NCBI GenBank assembly: GCA_016165875.1
Contig: JABBOT010000004.1
Location: 17,857,672 to 17,921,671, forward strand
DNA from: Acanthopleura granulata
Lineage: Eukaryota; Mollusca; Polyplacophora; Chitonida; Chitonidae
DNA length: 64,000 nucleotides
Reading direction: 5' to 3'
Shown here: one piece after another, positions 46,601 through 61,600 of the stretch
Position numbering within the stretch: position 1 is the first letter of the stretch
Layout: every line of letters begins with the position of its first letter
Made by a program: the position numbers and the translations under genes
Notes under the pieces: model-generated
What the model was told of the DNA's origin: nothing
Databases searched by the model: none
Seen by the model: only the letters and a program-made list of their open reading frames with translations

Positions 46601-49600
46601 TCACATGATTAAGAAAAATATAATTCTCACTCCTAGTGTCACTGCAAATGGACAGCTGCTGCCTGAGGAATCATCTTTCTGCTGCATAACCTGAACAGCT
46701 AGTCGTGCAATAATACTCAGGCTTCAATGATCACTTGCTACCTAAATTGCCAAACAGTAATCACACTGGTTTGCAACATTTGACTTTACCCCACTGCTTG
46801 ATATCTGAAATCTTTATTGCTCATAGTCCGCTGTCTGAACAGAGTAGAGGTCAGTGTAATTCTGCCATAATTCAATCACTTTTACCACAACTTGCCAGTC
46901 ATTTATGTTATCAGTTTCAGCCATGCTGTGGTGTCACTTAGACTGCACTGATATTTCACTGCACATATTTTCCAGCTCAGTACTTTACTCAGACTCCTGG
47001 GATTTGGGCCATGACAGGCAAGAAATATCAAATATTTTGGATATTTTCCTCACTTACTCACAAGCCAAAAATCTCAGTGAACTCTGTGCACAAACTGGAG
47101 ACTAAGTAATACAAACTTACTTTATCTGATACACCTCTGGGTTAAGACATCGGTTTCCCACCCCAGGCTTGGAGAGTAAAGTGTCCTCAAAGCCATCCGC
47201 CAATGTTGTACCAGGGGCATCATTACTGAAAACAGAACAGCACAACCTTTATCTTACAAGAGCTCTGAAAAACATATCTCTTTCAATTTCAATTTAATTT
47301 CAATTTAAAATTAACTGATTGGATAAGCACAGTACTTGTAGTCTGGCGTCATATTAGAAAATAAGCAAATTTATAGCCAAATCATTAAAAACAAAACTGT
47401 ATTTACAGATGTACAAGTAGACAAATGTGCAGCTTTTTTTCTTGAAGGAAAACAGTAGAAGAGAGACTGTACATGTAGCTGTACCAGGTGTGACAGTTAT
47501 ACCTGTAGAACATGTACAGGTGAGGGTCAGGTCCATTAGGTGTGTACATCCAGGGGTGAAGCTCCAGCGGGGGCTCCTCTGTGACAGGTGGGATCAGCAG
47601 AGCAAATAGCATGGCCAAACACACAAAAGCCGCTGGCAAAATGATCTGCAAAGAAACAGGTCGACAACTGAGGAATAATCTATTTATACACAGAAACCTG
47701 ACAACAGTGATCTTGAATACTAGATGCTCGTATGGGTTTTAATCCCTTATTTTATCTACCTGAATATGTATATAGAACCAGGGAAGAAAAGTGAAGTGTA
47801 ATCGCTTTCATTTAGATTATTTACTGAAAATACTCCCATATTTTTTTTGGTCAGAAATTCTGTCACCAGACACGTTAAAGTAACAATATAAATTGCAGTA
47901 CATGTACACACCTCACAGATAAAGCCTTTCTTGCTGCGTGTGACATGGTGGAATCGTTTGATGAAGAGAGCCAGGAACTGTCTCTTTTTTAGAGCCCAGC
48001 CTGATACCTGAGGTTTCCCAGCCCCTTCAAACCCACCTGGGATCCCCACTGGCACAGATGCCACTGAATCTGTGGAGCAAGCAGAGAAAAAATGTGTACT
48101 GATGAGATCACCTCAACATAAAGAACTCCTTCATGGCTTCCACCTGCATGATCTTAATGACTAATGGATGAGGGTTCACTTGATTATTAAAAAAAACATG
48201 AACACATCGTACCTAAGCAATTAAACAAACAGAAAAGACATTTTTCCAAGCAAAACCATTGCACATTTTTGTTCACCTTTCATCCAGCAAGCAGCTGAAT
48301 TGTTCACTCTGTGGGGTTCATTTCATTTGTATCTGTTTATTGAAGAATATTATCTAATCTTTAATTCTTTAATGTCCCCTGCTTCTCAGTAATCAATGAT
48401 TACTATAACATAATTTCTTGGTGCCATCTGTGAAGAAAAAGAATGGAGGAAAGACAGGGTGAAAATGGAGGGCAAAATTTGAAGATGACAAAAAATGCAA
48501 AAATAGCTAAGAAGTTGGCTTCAGACAGCTTTCATTATACCACACTCGTGCAAATTCCAATCCATACACCTCTAGTACCAGCAATATATCAGAAATAAAT
48601 CTACCATCACACTATCTAGACTTGGGCTAAGTGGTCAGTGGTTTATCCTTAACACAGTTATCCTTCAACCTTCTCACCTGACAACAGTCTATTTCCAAGA
48701 AATGCTGGTACATGCAACCTGTGGTAAGTAATTCAATTACAGGCATAAAAAATTCTTCTGTACAGAAAAATTATCTTTGTTTAATATCTGCTTTTTTCGA
48801 CTAAGGCAAATATTGCATAATTTGTGAAAAGGTTGAAGAAATCTGGTCAGCCAGAATGCAGGAACACAACACCGAAAGCAACTTTCTACACACATTATCA
48901 CAACATCAAACTAATCTGAACATCTGAAGCAACTGAGCATTTGAAGAAATATTGATATCCATCTTTTGACTGTAACAGAGTTAAAAACCACTGCTATTAC
49001 AAACCCTACTCATCACAAATATAATCCTGACCAGTAATAAAGCTAAAAAAGGTAAGTTTTAGCAGCAAGAAGCAACACTGTAACAATCTGCCTTGTTTGT
49101 TTACTGGTCAATCTCTCATTAGGTCATTAGAAATTGCATACATATCATGTGATGCATATCCTATTTTCTAGTGTTATCCATTCATTTAATGAGGAGCCTG
49201 AATGCAGGCTGATGTCTACCCTTCTTGCATAATGTTGTAGTTACGGAGAATTTGTGCCACCCATAAATACAGTAACTTGTCATATCCCAATGTAAAGTTA
49301 CAGTCGATCTTCAACCTTTTCAACCACTAAGGCATTTTTTTCAGTGGAATTTATGCATATATTGATTATGAAAGTGGCACAAAAAATGATTTGTTTCTGT
49401 GATTAAAGATGTGAGCTTTGTGAAACTGTGCAAATTATTTCTCTACATTCCATAGTTCTGTCAGAATGTTTCAAAGGTTGAAAAGGCTGAAGAATTAGGG
49501 CAGATAGCAGGACTGTGATACACTGAGAGTGCACAAGACAGAAATCCTCCCATTTCTCAAAAAATACAGGAACTGCCATTCATTTTTCTTCTTTTATGGA

Positions 49601-52600
49601 AATTTTACTGGTGACAGTGTTGTGGGACAGGATATGTGTGAGGCCAAGTACGTACCTGTTTTCAAATCAAATCAAATCAATTTCAGCAACTGAGTGCCAC
49701 AGATTAAGTCATAGGTAAGTTCATCTAAAATGTATAATATTCTCTTTTCACTCATGGAATCACCATAATGTACTTAGGACACAAGTTACACATACATGTA
49801 CATGTAACTTGTTCCACATAATGATTTTAAATCAACAGGACGAAAGGAGCTCCTTTCACAAAAGGACACTCTTTTAAGTCAAATGACTGCTAGGATAACA
49901 GTATTGGTCTTTATTTTCTTGGCTGCTGTAATTCTGTGAGACAATTCACCCTAATAATTATTCACTGAGCTTGGTGATGGATCAAAACAAATTAATACAT
50001 GTTGCACCATGCAGAGAAATCACATTCAGCTGAACTGGCATTGCTTAAAGTGTCACTTTTACGTTCATGCGTTAAGAACTGCAAAAGAGGGCACATGTTT
50101 ACCCGATAAGAGTGGTCTAAGAAGAAATTTTCTGGTAGTCAGTTATCAAAGCTAAGAGCACAACACAAATATAAAAATGCAACAAAATGTCACTGCTAAG
50201 AATATTCATGAAAGTGCAATGATAACTATACCTGCTGCCTTCTTCAGTTTGGCTTGGAGTAATAAACCAGATAAAGCATTCAAGAAAACCATTCTATCCA
50301 TATACACAAAGAACGCATTTGCCCAACATCCCCATATGAGGCTTCATAGTCAGAAAATATTGGTCACTTGAATGTCCTCGATTAGATATACCATACATCA
50401 TTCCCAATGCCACCAAGGTCCAGTTTTGCCCTTCTGCAAATTCTGTCATGATGCATAGTCTGCACCCTATTTTTGCATATGCCCTGCAGTGCCTGGCACA
50501 TTTGATAAATATGCATTAATACTGTTACACAGCCATAAAACACATTGCATGGTGTCAAATATGTTAATAAAAGGCAAAAAAAGAAATTCTCTACTTTTAA
50601 AAGTATTAGATATGTATCTGATCTAAAATAAAAAATTATGAAGCAATATAAGCTTAAAAGTCAATGGTAAATCCAGGTTTATTTCACACAAAAAGGGTAG
50701 TTCACTTTTTTTAGTCATTTATTTTAAACTTTCTGGGCTTGCTCATGTCTAGCAGTGCTCTACCTTGTTAGAAACATCCATTACTGTTTGCATTTTTTTT
50801 TGTCAGGATTCTTTTTGAGTCCTTTTTTTTTTTTTCTGACATACTTCTTCCTTCCAAAGTCATCTTACATTACCAGTTCCTACCATTCTTCTCAGCAAAC
50901 CTCTATTTTTTCTGCCATAATGCAAATAATCTGTATAATCATGTGATATTTGACCCTATCCTAAGAAACCATGATTCACTCCACTGACATCGTTTAATAT
51001 CATACGAATTTGGCAAACTGACCCTTCTGTATGTGATCCTAACTGATTAACTTTTAGCAACATTCCTCTTAGTGATCATAAGCATTGCTGTTAACTCAAG
51101 TCTGCTGTTGCTAAAGTCTTCACGGTCTGAAGCCAAGCGATGAGAGACTGTTACCTCATGCAAAGAAACTGGAAAGGAGAAGGGGCTGATGCAAACATGT
51201 TTCAAGATTTCAATGAAAATTTACATACCGAAGGAAGAAGATATGAGTGGAATATCATCTGAAATAAGAGTCCTAATTTTTAAAGTAGTTTTCATAGGTA
51301 TTAAATAACATGTGTCAGTTTTCCATTTTACGGTAACACCTAATGTCTGACAATTTCCTCACTCTCTTAACACACACTATGAAAGTGCTGGACTAGCTGA
51401 TCAACAGCAGAGATGGGATTCTGACCAGACTCAGTGAAGACATGATTACTTTTTTTACTTAATCAACTGGTGTACATGTATAGCTTCATAGGAATGCATG
51501 ATTTACAACCTGTGTCAGTCCCAAGATATCCCTGAATGCTATAATCTACCACAATGGCAAAACGATGGTCATCATGAAGTTATCAGCAACAAAATGTAAT
51601 ATTAAATGAAACAGAGCACTGAACTATTTACAGCAAACTGAAGTGGACAACACACCTGTGTCCAGCTCATCATCTGTGGTCAGCATCTGGACATCCCCCG
51701 GTGGTTTACTGCGGCCAAAGAATCCTCGACATCTACTTCGGAAACTCAGGCGAGTGACTGGACGCGGAATTTTCCCACCTAACAAAGAGATGCATTATTT
51801 CATTAATGTACTGATGTCTTGGGATTGAACATCATGCTTAAGGTGATACACCTATGCATGATATAAATAAGGCTGAGGATTGCTAAAGCCACAACAATTT
51901 TGACATTATAAATTCTTGTCTGTTTCTAAAATATTTTCTGTAACCCAAATATCCATAACTACAACATGTTGCAGGGAAACATACCTTTATACTTTATTCC
52001 AATTATGTGCAGAAGAAATACATAATATGTGCAAATTCAGTAAATATAGTTGGAACATACATGAAGCATTTAGCAATTAACAATCAATCTGTTAATATTT
52101 GAAATGCATTCAAAACACTACAGAGGCATTCCACATATATTCACCTTCTATGTAGTTCTCCAGATTCTCTCTGCTCTTTTCGTCTTGATCAATACCGTCG
52201 CTTCCGGATTCATCTGCTACTTTCAGGAACACCTGAGAAAGGAAAAGCTTTAACATAGTAGCAACCAATAAACAAAGTAAATTATTTCTATTCCGAGTAC
52301 AGAAATGCACCAGATGTGAAGCGTTAATGCCCGCTGAGGCAATACTTTAAAATGTACATGTATTCATATTAAAAATAGAAGCTGCCAGCATTTTACAAAC
52401 ATTTGATACAAGTTTAAGCACGCAGGGAGATGGTGCAATAAGTGAACAGTAGTACAAAAATCTTTATACAGAGCTGGCATATCCTGATCACATTAAATAC
52501 ATGTACTTTGAGGTTTCCTTTCAGAGATCGCTGAGATATTGCCGATGTGGCGTTAAGCCATAATCATTCATTCATTCAGAGACCGCTGAAATTGTGTACA

Positions 52601-55600
52601 GAAGCTTTAACCATGCCTTGTGCACAAACTCACAGGCTTACTTACATATCAGCCAATTTTTACCTCTTCCAAACTGGTATCTGACACGCCATAGCTAGAA
52701 ACCCCCAGGTCATAATGACATTTCTCCAGTGCCTGGAACAGCTGGGTAAATCGACCATCACGGCTACCTTCCTCAGGGAGCTGAAAGCACAGTTCTGTCC
52801 CAACATTCTCTACAAGGCGGGCTTCCGACACATACTTCTGGACAAAAGCAGTAACTCGAGCAACAGAAAATCCTGGAAAAGATAGCAGAGTTGAGTACAA
52901 TGTGACTTGTTTCCTTTTTTATAAACAGAGACAAACATTTTGCTTTAAGATTGAAGTCCTGCAAAATCTTATGTTTAACTAACCATAACTTGCAGCATTA
53001 TTACCATGTTCTGGTAATGTAGGAAAGTTTCATTTTTCTAACAGATTTTGGTTGAAATACATTCATGGAAACTTAAAACTGAACATTCATTCTCCTTTCT
53101 GCAGTTTGTGATGCATATTTCTTAATAAAAAGTTTTGTAAAATACGTGTATGTATATACAAAAGGGGAAAATAAGACTCCCCTTAAACAAGGTCAATATT
53201 TCTTTACTTAGGTGTTAAAATTACGCCTTTTAGTATATGACAGTGATTTAATTCAATCTGTAATTTTACTGATAATTTTATTAAGACTTTAAAAAGATGA
53301 TCGCCCGCAGAGGGGAAAATATATGTCCTCACCTGGAATCATAGTGGCTCCTTCTGGTGGTGGGGTAGGAGGGCCATAAGAGGGGTCACTGTCACTCCTG
53401 TCCGATTTCAGTTCTTCGGCGTAACCTTCATCTACCTCAGCTATTGCTGGCTGTGGAAAATAAGAACAAAAGAGAAGATTCATCACTGTTGCTGCCACTG
53501 TCGCTAACGGAAACAATAAACAGACACAGAGATATGAGCAATTTCTCCGGTCAAAAATGTTTTCATATAAACCTTTCACCATTTACAGGCATTTGCATAC
53601 CTGTACATCCACCAATGTGCGAACACTGGCAGCTGTAGACGGTCTAGAATCAAGCTTTTCCGGACTCTCTGAGCATGGTAAGTCATTATCCAAGCCTTTG
53701 GTAAGTTCACTCTTCTTCTCCTGACTCTCCTCATTCTTCACAACTGTCAGGTAGTAACCACTACCGTAACGATTCTTCAGAAAGAGGCTGGATCCACAGC
53801 ATTTAAGCTTTCCTTGGGATATGATGGCGATTCTGTCTCCAAGCACGTCAGCCTCATCCATGTGGTGAGTAGACAGGATGATGGTACGTTCTGAAAACAA
53901 AGTGTAGTGTCCACAGGTAAGCACAGATATTGTCAGTAAAATGAATCCCTACAAATAATGTCATGCAAACTTATCTAAAGACATATCTGGCTGATGAACA
54001 GCTGTCGTTACCAGCCCTAAAATAATCAGTCACACGACTTAAATCCAGACCATTAATTACACATGCTACACAGTTGTAATCTGTAATTTTTTTGGTCATC
54101 AAAACTTCTACATGGAGAAGCTATTCAACACACTAATTGTGACTGAAACAGGAATGCTGGCAGAGAACCAGCATCCTTCACAAGCTACCTGGTATAAACC
54201 TCAGCCAAACTAGCGGAAGCTGGGTGTGAAGTGGCAGCCTCATGCACTAAGAGCAAAGGTGAAGTGGGAAATCCAGTATTAATCTAGCCCTAACTGGTGA
54301 GACACTATATGTAGTACAAAGGATACACACACATACTCCAAAAAGACATATCTAAACAAGAGCTCATACTTTTTCTGAACTTCAGCAAAAGTTCCCAAAT
54401 AGATCTCCTGGCATAAGGATCCACTCCTGCAGTTGGTTCATCCAAAATAACTGTCCTTGATCCTCCCACAAACGCAATGGCTACAGAGAGTTTCCTCTTC
54501 ATTCCACCTTTGAGATAAGAGAAGGAAAATAGAGCTACTGGGTTTTCTGTCATATGATGGTAAATGGTTCACACTGGGCTCTGTGAACAAGGTAAATAAT
54601 TTATAAAACTTTTCTTCAGGAGAAATCCTATTATGGCACATGTAACTTACAGAATTCGGCAAATTTGATGGCAAGATATCACTATCACTAAACTCACTAA
54701 CAATTCTGTAATTTACGATTAGCCTACCATTATGATTGGCATAAATGTACCTTCACAATTTTTTTCTAGTGATAATTTGGCCATATCCAATGCTTAAATC
54801 CAAACCTACACTTAACTTCACAGTAGGCTAATATTAAATTTTGCAAATATATTCAGTATTAAGCTACATGGGTGTTTCAATTTCAAAAAACTACCACAGC
54901 ACTGATTTCTTTACTCGCATAATTAATATGTGTACACTAAAGTCATGAGAAACTGATTTACTGAGGCAACACAGGAAGTCCAGAGCTCTGTGGGTATGAT
55001 AGGATACATTACCTGACAGTGACTTGGACAGTTCTGATCTCTTGTTAGGCAGCCCTACATCCTCAATCATCTGAGTAATCTCATCTTTGACATCCTCAGT
55101 CTTCATACCCTTTAGCCTGGCATAGAACCACAGATGTTCCTCCACTGTCAACCTGCCAATCAAAAATTCATATATGATAACAAGTTGCCATTTCTTACAT
55201 CTGAATGCTCTTAATTTTAGATTCAAGCCATCCCTGTTCCACCATCTGCAAAATTTATTTAATTTTTTTGATTGGTGTTTGATGTCATATTCAGGAATAT
55301 TTCACTTTAAAGTCAGAGGCCACCAGAACTGTGGGAGGAAAACTCACAACCACCTTGCAAGCCAACCTTCCCACATACACATGGAAAAGAGACTAACCAC
55401 TGGTGGGCTTAAACTCACAGACAGTGCATTGGTGAGAGGCTCCTATGTCATTGTATTGCACTGACACATTAACCACTAACAAAAGGCCCCCAATCTACAT
55501 CAAGATCCTCTGCGACATCCCCATATTTAGGATTAACAATGTGCCTAAATTTTTTTTATTTATATCAGGGTTCAATAGATTTACACATGAATATGCACAT

Positions 55601-58600
55601 ATTATAAATACAAACCGACGAGGACACAGCTGACACCTTTCATATATGGATAATATCATCTTTTCAGCAACCCCCAGAATGTTTTCATGCATTCATATGA
55701 GTTACAGCTCAACTCACCCATCAAAGAGCACATTATGCTGTGGACACATCCCTAGACTGTGTCTAATGTCGTCCATCTCAGATCGAATATCTTTGCCATA
55801 AATATAAGCAGTGCCATCCGTGGGCGGGAACAAGCCTGTAAGGACTGACCTGATCAAGAAAAGGTAGACATTTCATGAAACAGTTTAATATTTTTCATCA
55901 TAACAACTTATTCCTGAATTTGTTATTGCTTCTGGGCAAATGCTGTTTACTTCATTCATTCATAATCAATATCTAGAAATTTTCAGGAATTAAGAAAGGC
56001 TCTATGCCATGACATACATTGTAGTCGTCTTGCCTGCTCCGTTGTGGCCAAGGAATGAGGTGATCTGGCCCTCGTAGAAATTAATGGAGAGTCCATCCAC
56101 AGCCACCTTTCTGCCTGAGCGGTACACTTTCCTCAAGTTTCTTATAGCCACACCCAGCTCATGGCCTACAGGTTCTCGCTCTATATTTTGAGAATCTGAC
56201 AAATGAGTAAAGAGAAAACTTTACATAAATGTATATGTGTACACAGGTCATGAATAGATCTGATGCAGAAATTCTTCTCCAAATTTTCTAGGGAAAGGAT
56301 AAATGCAACTAAATATCGTTTCACAAGATCAGTTATAAATTCGGGAGATGCAAAGGAGCTATTGTATACTGCCTATCATCTCAGATCATGGAATTAGCAT
56401 CCAAATTCAGCTTACCCGTGCCATTTAGTTCATAGGCTGTATGGTCTAGAGTATAGCTCATGCCAGATGGACCAGTTCTTTCCAAATGCTCTACATTCTT
56501 ATTCTGCCTCCCATTCCAATAGGACTTCTGGAGTGGGAAATACCACTTCCTCGGTATACCATACTGACCTACAATGTTGCGTAATTTAAGACATATGCAC
56601 ATTCAAATCAATATGTGAACTCAAATATAATATCTGTAAAATTATGTCATCTCTTACCCATTATACATGAACCTGTCCAGTATACACATACATAATGTTC
56701 ACACTAAAGTAAAAATTCAATTGATATATGAAGTCCTTAAAGTTTTTATTTCCTAACCACCAAGTTTTCTAATAAATTATCTGTATCAGATAGGTCAAAA
56801 AACCAAGAGATACTGTCAAGCATTCACACATGTAGGTTGATCTAATCAAAATATATACGTACAGTTAAATGACTCAGGCTGGGTTCCAGGGTTCACTATA
56901 AAATGGCTTCTAAATAACGTAAGACTTGAACCAACGATATATTATAACTCTGCCTTTTTTTGAAGACTTTATCAAACAGTGTGAGATACTGGCCTGGAGA
57001 CAAATTCTGGAGATATAGTTTTGAAAAGATCTTACGATACCCCTCCTTCCTACATGACATTTCACATTAAAACATGAATTTATCCACTGCCAAAACATTT
57101 TTGTAAAGGTTTGGCATGATGATGGCCATGAGTTGAGAGATAACAGCGTACTTTGAGTTTAGTTTCTTTACCTGGAAAAACTGCCTCCAAATACCAGGTC
57201 AATATGCCGTAGATGACTGCGTCAATCAGCATCATGATGATACATTTGAGCATGCTGAAGTCATCATCAGGAATGGGACTGCTTCCTATGTTACTCCACT
57301 GTATGCCCACTGCTTGCTGTTCGTAACGGGCGATGTAGCTGCATGCAAAGCCAAATGCCACATTGTTTGACAGACACTGAAAACATATAACCACATGATT
57401 GAAATCATATATTTTGTCATTTTACTGTGTTACTGATTATCCCTTTTTTTTACTACCTTAGTCACTTCAAAAGAAAGTTACTCACAGATTATTACAGAAA
57501 GAAAGAGGTATATACATGACGCTACCTGATTATTATTACAAAAGTTATATTAAATTCTCAATGCAACAGTTTTTGAGTACACTAACCAGAGAAGCAATTA
57601 TATCTTTGAAGAATGAACCACACTGCAAATGTAGAGCAATAAGATGAAAATCCTCCATGCTTTAATTAACATGGTAACTTTTGTATACAACTGAGGCGTA
57701 ATACTCGTCTCTATCATAATGAAAGGCAATTAGTATACATACCCCAAGCAACTTTAAAGGTGTATCAATGTACTCTTCCCACTGGATCATCTGTGTGTAG
57801 GGGAGATAGAGAATGAAGTAGATAAAACCTGCACAGACGGCAGCCAGGTTGGCTTGGGAGAAGAACACGCTGATGAGGAAACACTGCATCACGGTGGAAA
57901 TCATGAAGGCCAGCATAAAAACCAGCATCACAGAGGGGTCCGTGTACTCCAGCACTTTTCCATACTGAAAAGTAACCATGAAACATTTAATACATATACA
58001 CATACTATGGAGCTGAAGACAACCTATTTTCAGAAAGAAAAAAAATTATAAACTTTCCTTTCCTTTTACATTTTTTCAGTGTTTTTAAAAATAATATATG
58101 CAATCTAATGGATATCATACAGAATCAATTAGTTCATTAACAAGATGCATGCACAAGTAGGCCATTCAAAGTTTTATAGCTTTCTTTTCGATCTCGCTCT
58201 CACATAATGTTAAAGCACAGGTTCACTGTATCTATCATGCATTTGACCAATGAGAACACATTTTCTAATCCACCATTCGCTGTTTATGATGTAAGGAAGT
58301 TTGTCAGGTGCATTCTGAAGGTCAGTGGTTTACTCCGAGCACTTCTGTTTCCTTCACCCATAAATCTAACTATTGTCTTATACGCAAAAAATCCCTGAGT
58401 AAAAAGTTATACCAAGCAAAAAAATAAACAAATTAAATATAATGTTTTCATAATATAAACATGAGTACTTTCCTCAATCAATGGGTATTAACTACGGCTG
58501 TCAAACCTACCTTAAGTGTGATGACAAAGAGGATGATGGTGATGAACATAAGGTCCAAAGCATTAATAAACCACGCCACGCTTGCTGTCAAACCTACCTT

Positions 58601-61600
58601 AAGTGTGATGACAAAGAGGATGATGGTGATGAACATAAGGTCCAAAGCATTAATAAACCATGCCACCCAGTGCACCCCATTCCCAAGGCCCATCATCTTC
58701 ATCACTTCCTTCAGCCTCTGCTCCTTCTCATGCACAATGCTTTTGACAATCATCGCTACAGAAAGGATCCAGGAGAGCACCATGAACAGAGGTAACAACC
58801 TCGAAATGGCAAACACAAACCTGGCAACACACCAAAGAAGCACACTGCTGAAAGAAATTTCCTTGCAGATTTATGTGTAATTAAAAAAGCGATGCAGGAG
58901 ATTTTAACAAAAAATCAAAATTCCCCAGTGAAATCTAATTTACTATATTTACCAAGAACAGCTGAAGTTAGTGCCTTTTGGAAAATGTCCCATTCTTACC
59001 TGTACTTATTTATAGTGTTAGAATGATTAAATTTGAAACAGTTATGAAGTGACCCACATTACAAATTTCATACACTATCAGTAATGTTGAATGGAGACAT
59101 GTGCACAGACAAGGCTGACATTTTGTGAACTACTAATTACTTTGACTGTCATCTTAAGTTAGATCATATTTGCAGTGATTGATTTTTTCATATCTTTAAT
59201 CACCAGATTTACAGAATTATCACTTGTTTTCATCATGAAATCACATTTCATCTCCGGACCTGATAATCAAAATTCAAATTCACCACATATCAACTGTAAT
59301 ACTTCAACACCCTCATTCAATACATACCAGTCATTCAGAGTCTGCTTTGGAAATCAAATTTCTTGTAACTTTTTTGCAAATAATATTGTCTAGGATATAA
59401 TGCAATGTGATTTATGTGAAAAGGCACAAAAGATCAACAAGCAAAGTTTTCATTTAAACAGAATACAGTTGTCCTGCCTGTCTCTGGTGTAGCATGGGTA
59501 GGGGAACTGCTGGGCAACAATTCCTGTCTCTATCTCTTTCCCTGTCTGCTCACTGATGATGGCGTGATCTATCATATCCTGAAGGTAGGCAAATCCATAT
59601 GTCAAATACTTCATGTCAGGGGTAGGGCGGCGGCGGGAACCAGGGGTCCAGTACCTGGGAAAAATACCACAATTTAGATTATATACTGCATTTCACATGA
59701 AATTTACCTTTTCAAGTGACATGTTCTGTTCGAGTCCCAATGAATCCATATTATAGGGCCACCTATAAGAGTTTTTTGTGAAGTTTGATTAATTTCTCAT
59801 CCAAAAAAGTCAAGTGCTGGCATCAAAACTATAATTTTAAGGCTTTCATTTGCTTCCAAAAATATATATTTTACAGTCAAATTTTAGATGTAATATAGTA
59901 GATTAATGAGTGAATCCTGTTGCTAGTCGAAAAAGCAAATTTAACTGCTTGAGAGATGATCAGCATAACAACAGTGATACACCTTGTCTATTTACAACAA
60001 ACACACATCATGCACCACTTTCACAAGAGAGAAGCAAGTTATTTGTTCCCATCTGGCATGAATGATAGCACACAGCATCAACAGATCAGAACTGTGGTCA
60101 CCTGATTTAGTCTCCTACTCATGACAATACAAAACATTTAGGAATGTATGAACGCTTTATCAACAGGCATTTTCCTTACTTGTCCTCTATTTTCTTGGTG
60201 CCATCCACCTTGTCTGCATCCATTCTGATCTTGTAGCTCACATGGCTTGGTAAAACACTTGTGTTAGTTCCATCCACATCAAACATTATGGCTGTAAACA
60301 TATGGAGTGCAGAAAACAGGTACACTATTAACTTACTTAACTTTCAAATGAAAAATATTGACTAAACACTTGTTTACGCACTTTTTCTGCAGCTGTTATC
60401 ATTGCATTCATATTCACACTTTAAACTTATGTGTCGCTCAGCAAAGAATATCTCTGTAAACCAGTGCCCTGACACCCCAAAATTGAAACCAAGGTTTCTA
60501 AACATAACATAAGCCTTGCTTTAGCACACCAATTACCTGTTCTAGTTCTGGAATGACATATGCAGTTTACTTACCTGCCCAGAATGTGTTTGTATCAATG
60601 AGCTTGATACTCTGAAATGTCAGGTCTATTTCATCCTTTACTGGGAAAAACTTGTTGGCCTGAAAGCACTGTGAAAGACATTCCAGCCGTTACTGTCAGG
60701 GAATGATTTCCGCTATTTAAGTTTTCTTCAACTTATCAATAAAGAAAGAAAAGGTGAAAAAGTTCAATGTTTATAGATAACGTGTATTTTCATGCAGTTG
60801 CCTGTGAAATCAATCTACTGAGATGAAGAATCTGATGATCCACTCCCTATCAAAGCAGATGATTTTCTCGGCATGTCTAGTACTGTAAGTGTTTAGCCCA
60901 CAAATTCTAGCCCTAAATTTAGCTAATTTGGTTTGGTGGTACACATGAGAGAAGAGTGATCAGCCCCCAGATGTGCAGTAAAAGTCAGTGACAGTGTGGC
61001 TGCTGGATGGTGCCGAATGGGATAAACTACCCCAACATGACTTGATTGGGAGTATTTATATACACCTACATCTTATGTCATTGTGGATGGTATGCTTCTT
61101 AAAGACAGGTCACCTTCATACTGCAGAACTGATTTTTTCATATTCTCATATAAAATCTGAGATTTATTTTTCAATTAATTTGGACTCCTGCTAATACAGA
61201 AAGAAACCAAAAATGTTTGGACTTTTTAGTTTGAGCACCATGAAAGTATATTTAACTCAATAGTAAATGAGATTCAAATATCACACATGTACATTAATGT
61301 AATGGAAAGACACATTATACAATTCTTTTCAATGGTTGTACCTCAGTGTAATTCCTTATGGCGTTGAACATTTCTGAGGTGTAGTCCAGAGATTTCCTCC
61401 AGGAATATTGGTCAGGGTCACCATTAAGTCGCAAGTACCGAGAGTATTTTCTACACTGATCAGCAAACCTGGGTTGGAGTGTGCACAAAGGTGAGGCAAA
61501 GTATCTCTGCAGAAAACAGACACCAACTTTTAGCATACAAAAATAAGTAACATCAATAATGATATAAACATAACCACCGTGAAATCAATTATAAATGAAC

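Noticed and set aside
58461..58880. Forward-strand open frames of 104-139 codons with an internal repeat
   Set aside because: They are antisense shadows of the ABCA exon and its 87-bp duplication.
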